Positions 61,701 to 64,000 of a DNA stretch of 64,000 bases are shown in pieces. The notes beneath the pieces are model-generated. The model did no database searches. It was not told the origin of the DNA and worked only from the letters and a program-made list of their open reading frames with translations. How positions within the stretch are numbered: the stretch's first letter is position 1; the number at the start of each line of letters is the position of its first letter. The stretch lies in contig JASEVX010000006.1 in NCBI GenBank assembly GCA_031761405.1, forward strand, positions 32,863,359-32,927,358, read 5' to 3'. This stretch comes from Serripes groenlandicus. Its lineage: Eukaryota > Mollusca > Bivalvia > Cardiida > Cardiidae. The translations under genes were made by a program, and so were the position numbers.

Positions 61701-63402
61701 TCTACAGGTGGGAAAGGGTTTAAACACACCATCTGTGTCAGAATGTGTCTACAGATGGGAAAGGGTTTAAACACAGCATCTGTGTCAGAATGCATCTACA
61801 TATGGGAAAGGGTTAAACACAGCATCTGTTTCAGAATGTGTCTACATATGGGAAAGGGTTAAACACAGCATCTGTCAGAATGCATCTACAGGTGGGAAAG
61901 GGTTTAAACACACCATCTGTCAGAATGCATCTACAGGTGGGAAAGGGTTTAAACACACCATCTGTGTCAGAATGTGTCTACAGATGGGAAAGGGTTTAAA
62001 CACAGCATCTGTGTCAGAATGCATCTACATATGGGAAAGGGTTAAACACAGCATCTGTTTCAGAATGTGTCTACATATGGGAAAGGGTTAAACACAGCAT
62101 CTGTGTCACAATGCATCTACAGATGGGAAAGGGTTTAAACACAGCATCTGTGTCAGAATGTGTCTACAGGTGGGAAAGGGTTTAAACACAGCAACTGTGT
62201 CAGAATGCATCTACATATGGGAAAGGGTTAAACACAGCATCTGTGTCAGAATGTGTCTACATATGGGAAAGGGTTAAACACACCATCTGTGTCAGAATGC
62301 ATCTACAGATGGGAAAGGGTTAAACACACCATCTGTGTCAGAATGTGTCTACATATGGGAAAGGGTTAAACACACCATCTGTGTCAGAATGTGTCTACAT
62401 ATGGGAAAGGGTTTAAACACACCATCTGTGTCAGAATGCATCTACATATGGGAAAGGGTTTAAACACACCATCTGTGTCAGAATGCATCTACAGATGGGA
62501 AAGGGTTAAACACAGCATCTGTGTCAGAATGTGTCTACATATGGGAAAGGGTTAAACACAGCATCTGTGTCAGAATGTGTCTACATATGGGAAAGGGTTA
62601 AACACACCATCTGTGTCAGAATGTGTCTACAGATGGGAAAGGGTTTAAACACACCATCTGTGTCAGAATGCATCTACATATGGGAAAGGGTTAAACACAG
62701 CATCTGTGTCAGAATGTGTCTACATATGGGAAAGGGTTAAACACACCATCTGTGTCAGAATGTGTCTACATATGGGAAAGGGTTAAACACACCATCTGTG
62801 TCAGAATGTGTCTACATATGGGAAAGGGTTAAACACACCATCTGTGTCAGAATGTGTCTACAGGTGGGAAAGGGTTTAAACACACCATCTGTATCAGAAT
62901 GCATCTACATATGGGAAAGGGTTAAACACACCATCTGTGTCAGAATGTGTCTACAGATGGGAAAGGGTTTAAACACACCATCTGTGTCAGAATGCATCTA
63001 CCGGTGGGAAAGGGTTTAAACACACCATCTGTGTCAGAATGTGTCTACAGATGGGAAAGGGTTTAAACACACCATCTGTGTCAGAATGCATCTACAGGTG
63101 GGAAAGGGTTTAAACACGCCATCTGCGTCAGAATGCATCTACATATGGGAAAGGGTTAAACACACCATCTGTGTCAGAATGCATCTACAGGTGGGAAAGG
63201 GTTTAAACACAGCATCTGTGTCAGAATGCATCTACAGGTGGGAAAGGGTTTAAACACACCATCTGTGTCAGAATGCATCTACATATGGGAAAGGGTTAAA
63301 CACAGCATCTGTGTCAGAATGCATCTACAGATGGGAAAGGGTTAAACACACCATCTGTGTCAGAATGTGTCTACAGATGGGAAAGGGTTAAACACAGCAT
63401 CT
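58769..63402 (+). repeat. 4.6-kb satellite, ~100 units of 46-47 bp derived from the TTAA-MITE right end
   Basis: Unit GGGAAAGGGTTTAAACACA, CCATCTGTGTCAGAATG, (TG/CA)TCTACAGAT. The GTCAGAATGCATCTACAGAT-GGGAAAGGGTTAA order equals the terminal 30-35 bp of the MITE right arm (GTCAGAAAGCGTCTATATGA-GGGAAAGGGTTAA), so every unit contains a complete transposon end and a TTAA. Length variants are 46 (GGGTTAAAC), 47 (GGGTTTAAAC) and 43-44 (CATCTGTCAG). Variant sites CAGAT/CAGGT/CATAT, CAGC/CACC and GTGT/GCAT define subtypes. Open frames in the array are artefacts; the period is not a multiple of three. Confidence 0.95.
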
Positions 63403-63671
63403 AATATCAATCAGGTTGTCAGTTTTAATGGAAAGAGATGCAAAAAACAAATTAATCTGTTATCTTATTTCTTCTTATCACATAACCAAATTCACAGATT
63501 TGAATTAATTTCCAATGAATAAGGTGGCTTGTAAAAGGAAACTAGATAAATGTGAAATTTACATGGCTCTGCATTTGAGAGGAAATTGCCTCACCCCTGC
63601 CCTGGTGTGATTCTTCGCCTTTGTATTTCCCCAATACTACAACCCTGCAGTTGAAAGACATCAATTGATGA
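63403..63671. other. No recognised feature
   Basis: The satellite ends inside a unit (CAGCATCT|AATATC) and unique sequence follows. Confidence 0.4.
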
Positions 63672-64000
63672 AAAACAAGAAAATGTGTCCATGGAACACG
63701 GATGCCCCGGTTGTTAACTATATTTTAAAACGGACGGACGAACAGTTGGTCCAACCTCAAATTGATACAATTTTTTAAACAATGATATGTTGATTGTCAT
63801 TTGTGTGAAGTTTCATAATGATAGGACATCAGGTTCACTAAAATCTAACTTGACCAAAAACTTTAACCTGAGAATGGAATGGACGAACAGACAGACGAAC
63901 AGACGAACGGACGGACGAACAGTTGGTCCAACCTCAAATTGATACAATTCTTTAAACAATGATATGTTGATTGTCATTTGTGTGAAGTTTCATAATGATA
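63672..64000 (+). mobile_element. Helentron-like element, class E, runs off window
   Basis: Near-identical to 55592-55920, differing mainly in the number of GGAC/GAAC microsatellite units near 63900. Confidence 0.9.

Noticed and set aside
58769..63402. Open frames with repeated VSECVYRWERV-like peptides across the satellite
   Set aside because: The unit is 46-47 bp, so frames rotate through the array. The peptides simply read the repeat, with no start context or splice sites.
58769..63402. CRISPR-like array or telomeric repeat
   Set aside because: Units are contiguous without unique spacers, and the motif GGGTTAA is the MITE end rather than a telomere repeat. The genome is clearly animal.

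Overview
This is a eukaryotic, intron- and repeat-dominated stretch with the look of a bivalve mollusc genome. There is no long open gene, and no operon or ribosome-binding-site organisation. The repeats fit molluscs: tRNA-derived SINEs with target-site duplications; hairpin-ended elements with tandem cores and (GGAC)n microsatellites like the bivalve 'pearl'/Helentron-associated elements; decayed LINE pieces; a hAT element; and many short copies of one palindromic TTAA-flanked family. The organism call is inference.

Dominant element. About 65-70 copies (most 200-235 bp, together roughly a fifth of the window) of a miniature inverted-repeat element are spread over the whole window, here called the TTAA-MITE. 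Each starts TTAA-CCCTTTCCC and ends GGGAAAGGG-TTAA. Each carries a subterminal CTGCAGCAGACG / CGTCTGCTGCAG inverted pair about 30 bp in, and a central hairpin GAGAAATTGC...GCAATTTCTC. TTAA target sites with CCC-starting ends are the hallmark of piggyBac-type transposons. In the feature list, '+' means the arm with the GACGACTTTGAA stretch comes first.

Region by region. 1-2.6 kb: three phase-compatible exons of a minus-strand gene (M0), a TIR element with tandemly multiplied end, a SINE, and a 52/26-bp minisatellite. 2.9-15 kb: SINEs, TTAA-MITEs and Helentron-like pieces. 15-31.5 kb: a series of short plus-strand open segments with splice sites and matching codon phases (gene P, product not recognised), separated by repeat-filled introns that include a 1.7-kb Helentron-like element with a 176-bp core repeat. 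32.8-34.2 kb: first exons of another minus-strand gene (M1), next to a perfect NRF-1-type site. 34.8-35.9 kb: a hAT element with 8-bp duplications and a palindromic MITE. 36-51.6 kb: the densest TTAA-MITE cluster, with nested insertions and unequal-crossover products, plus minisatellites and a LINE 3' end. 51.6-54.2 kb: a tandem repeat with a nuclear-receptor-type motif in each unit, and a LINE reverse transcriptase relic. 55-58.6 kb: Helentron-like elements. 58.7-63.4 kb: a 4.6-kb satellite of about 100 units of 46-47 bp, each carrying the TTAA-MITE right end. 63.7-64 kb: a Helentron-like element almost identical to one 8 kb upstream.

The least expected feature is the recurring conversion of transposon ends into tandem arrays: the 4.6-kb satellite, a 59-bp triplication, a ~175-bp array, and an unrelated TIR element at the left end. 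Exon calls rest on splice-site shape, phase and codon first-position purine bias counted by eye; no homology search was possible.
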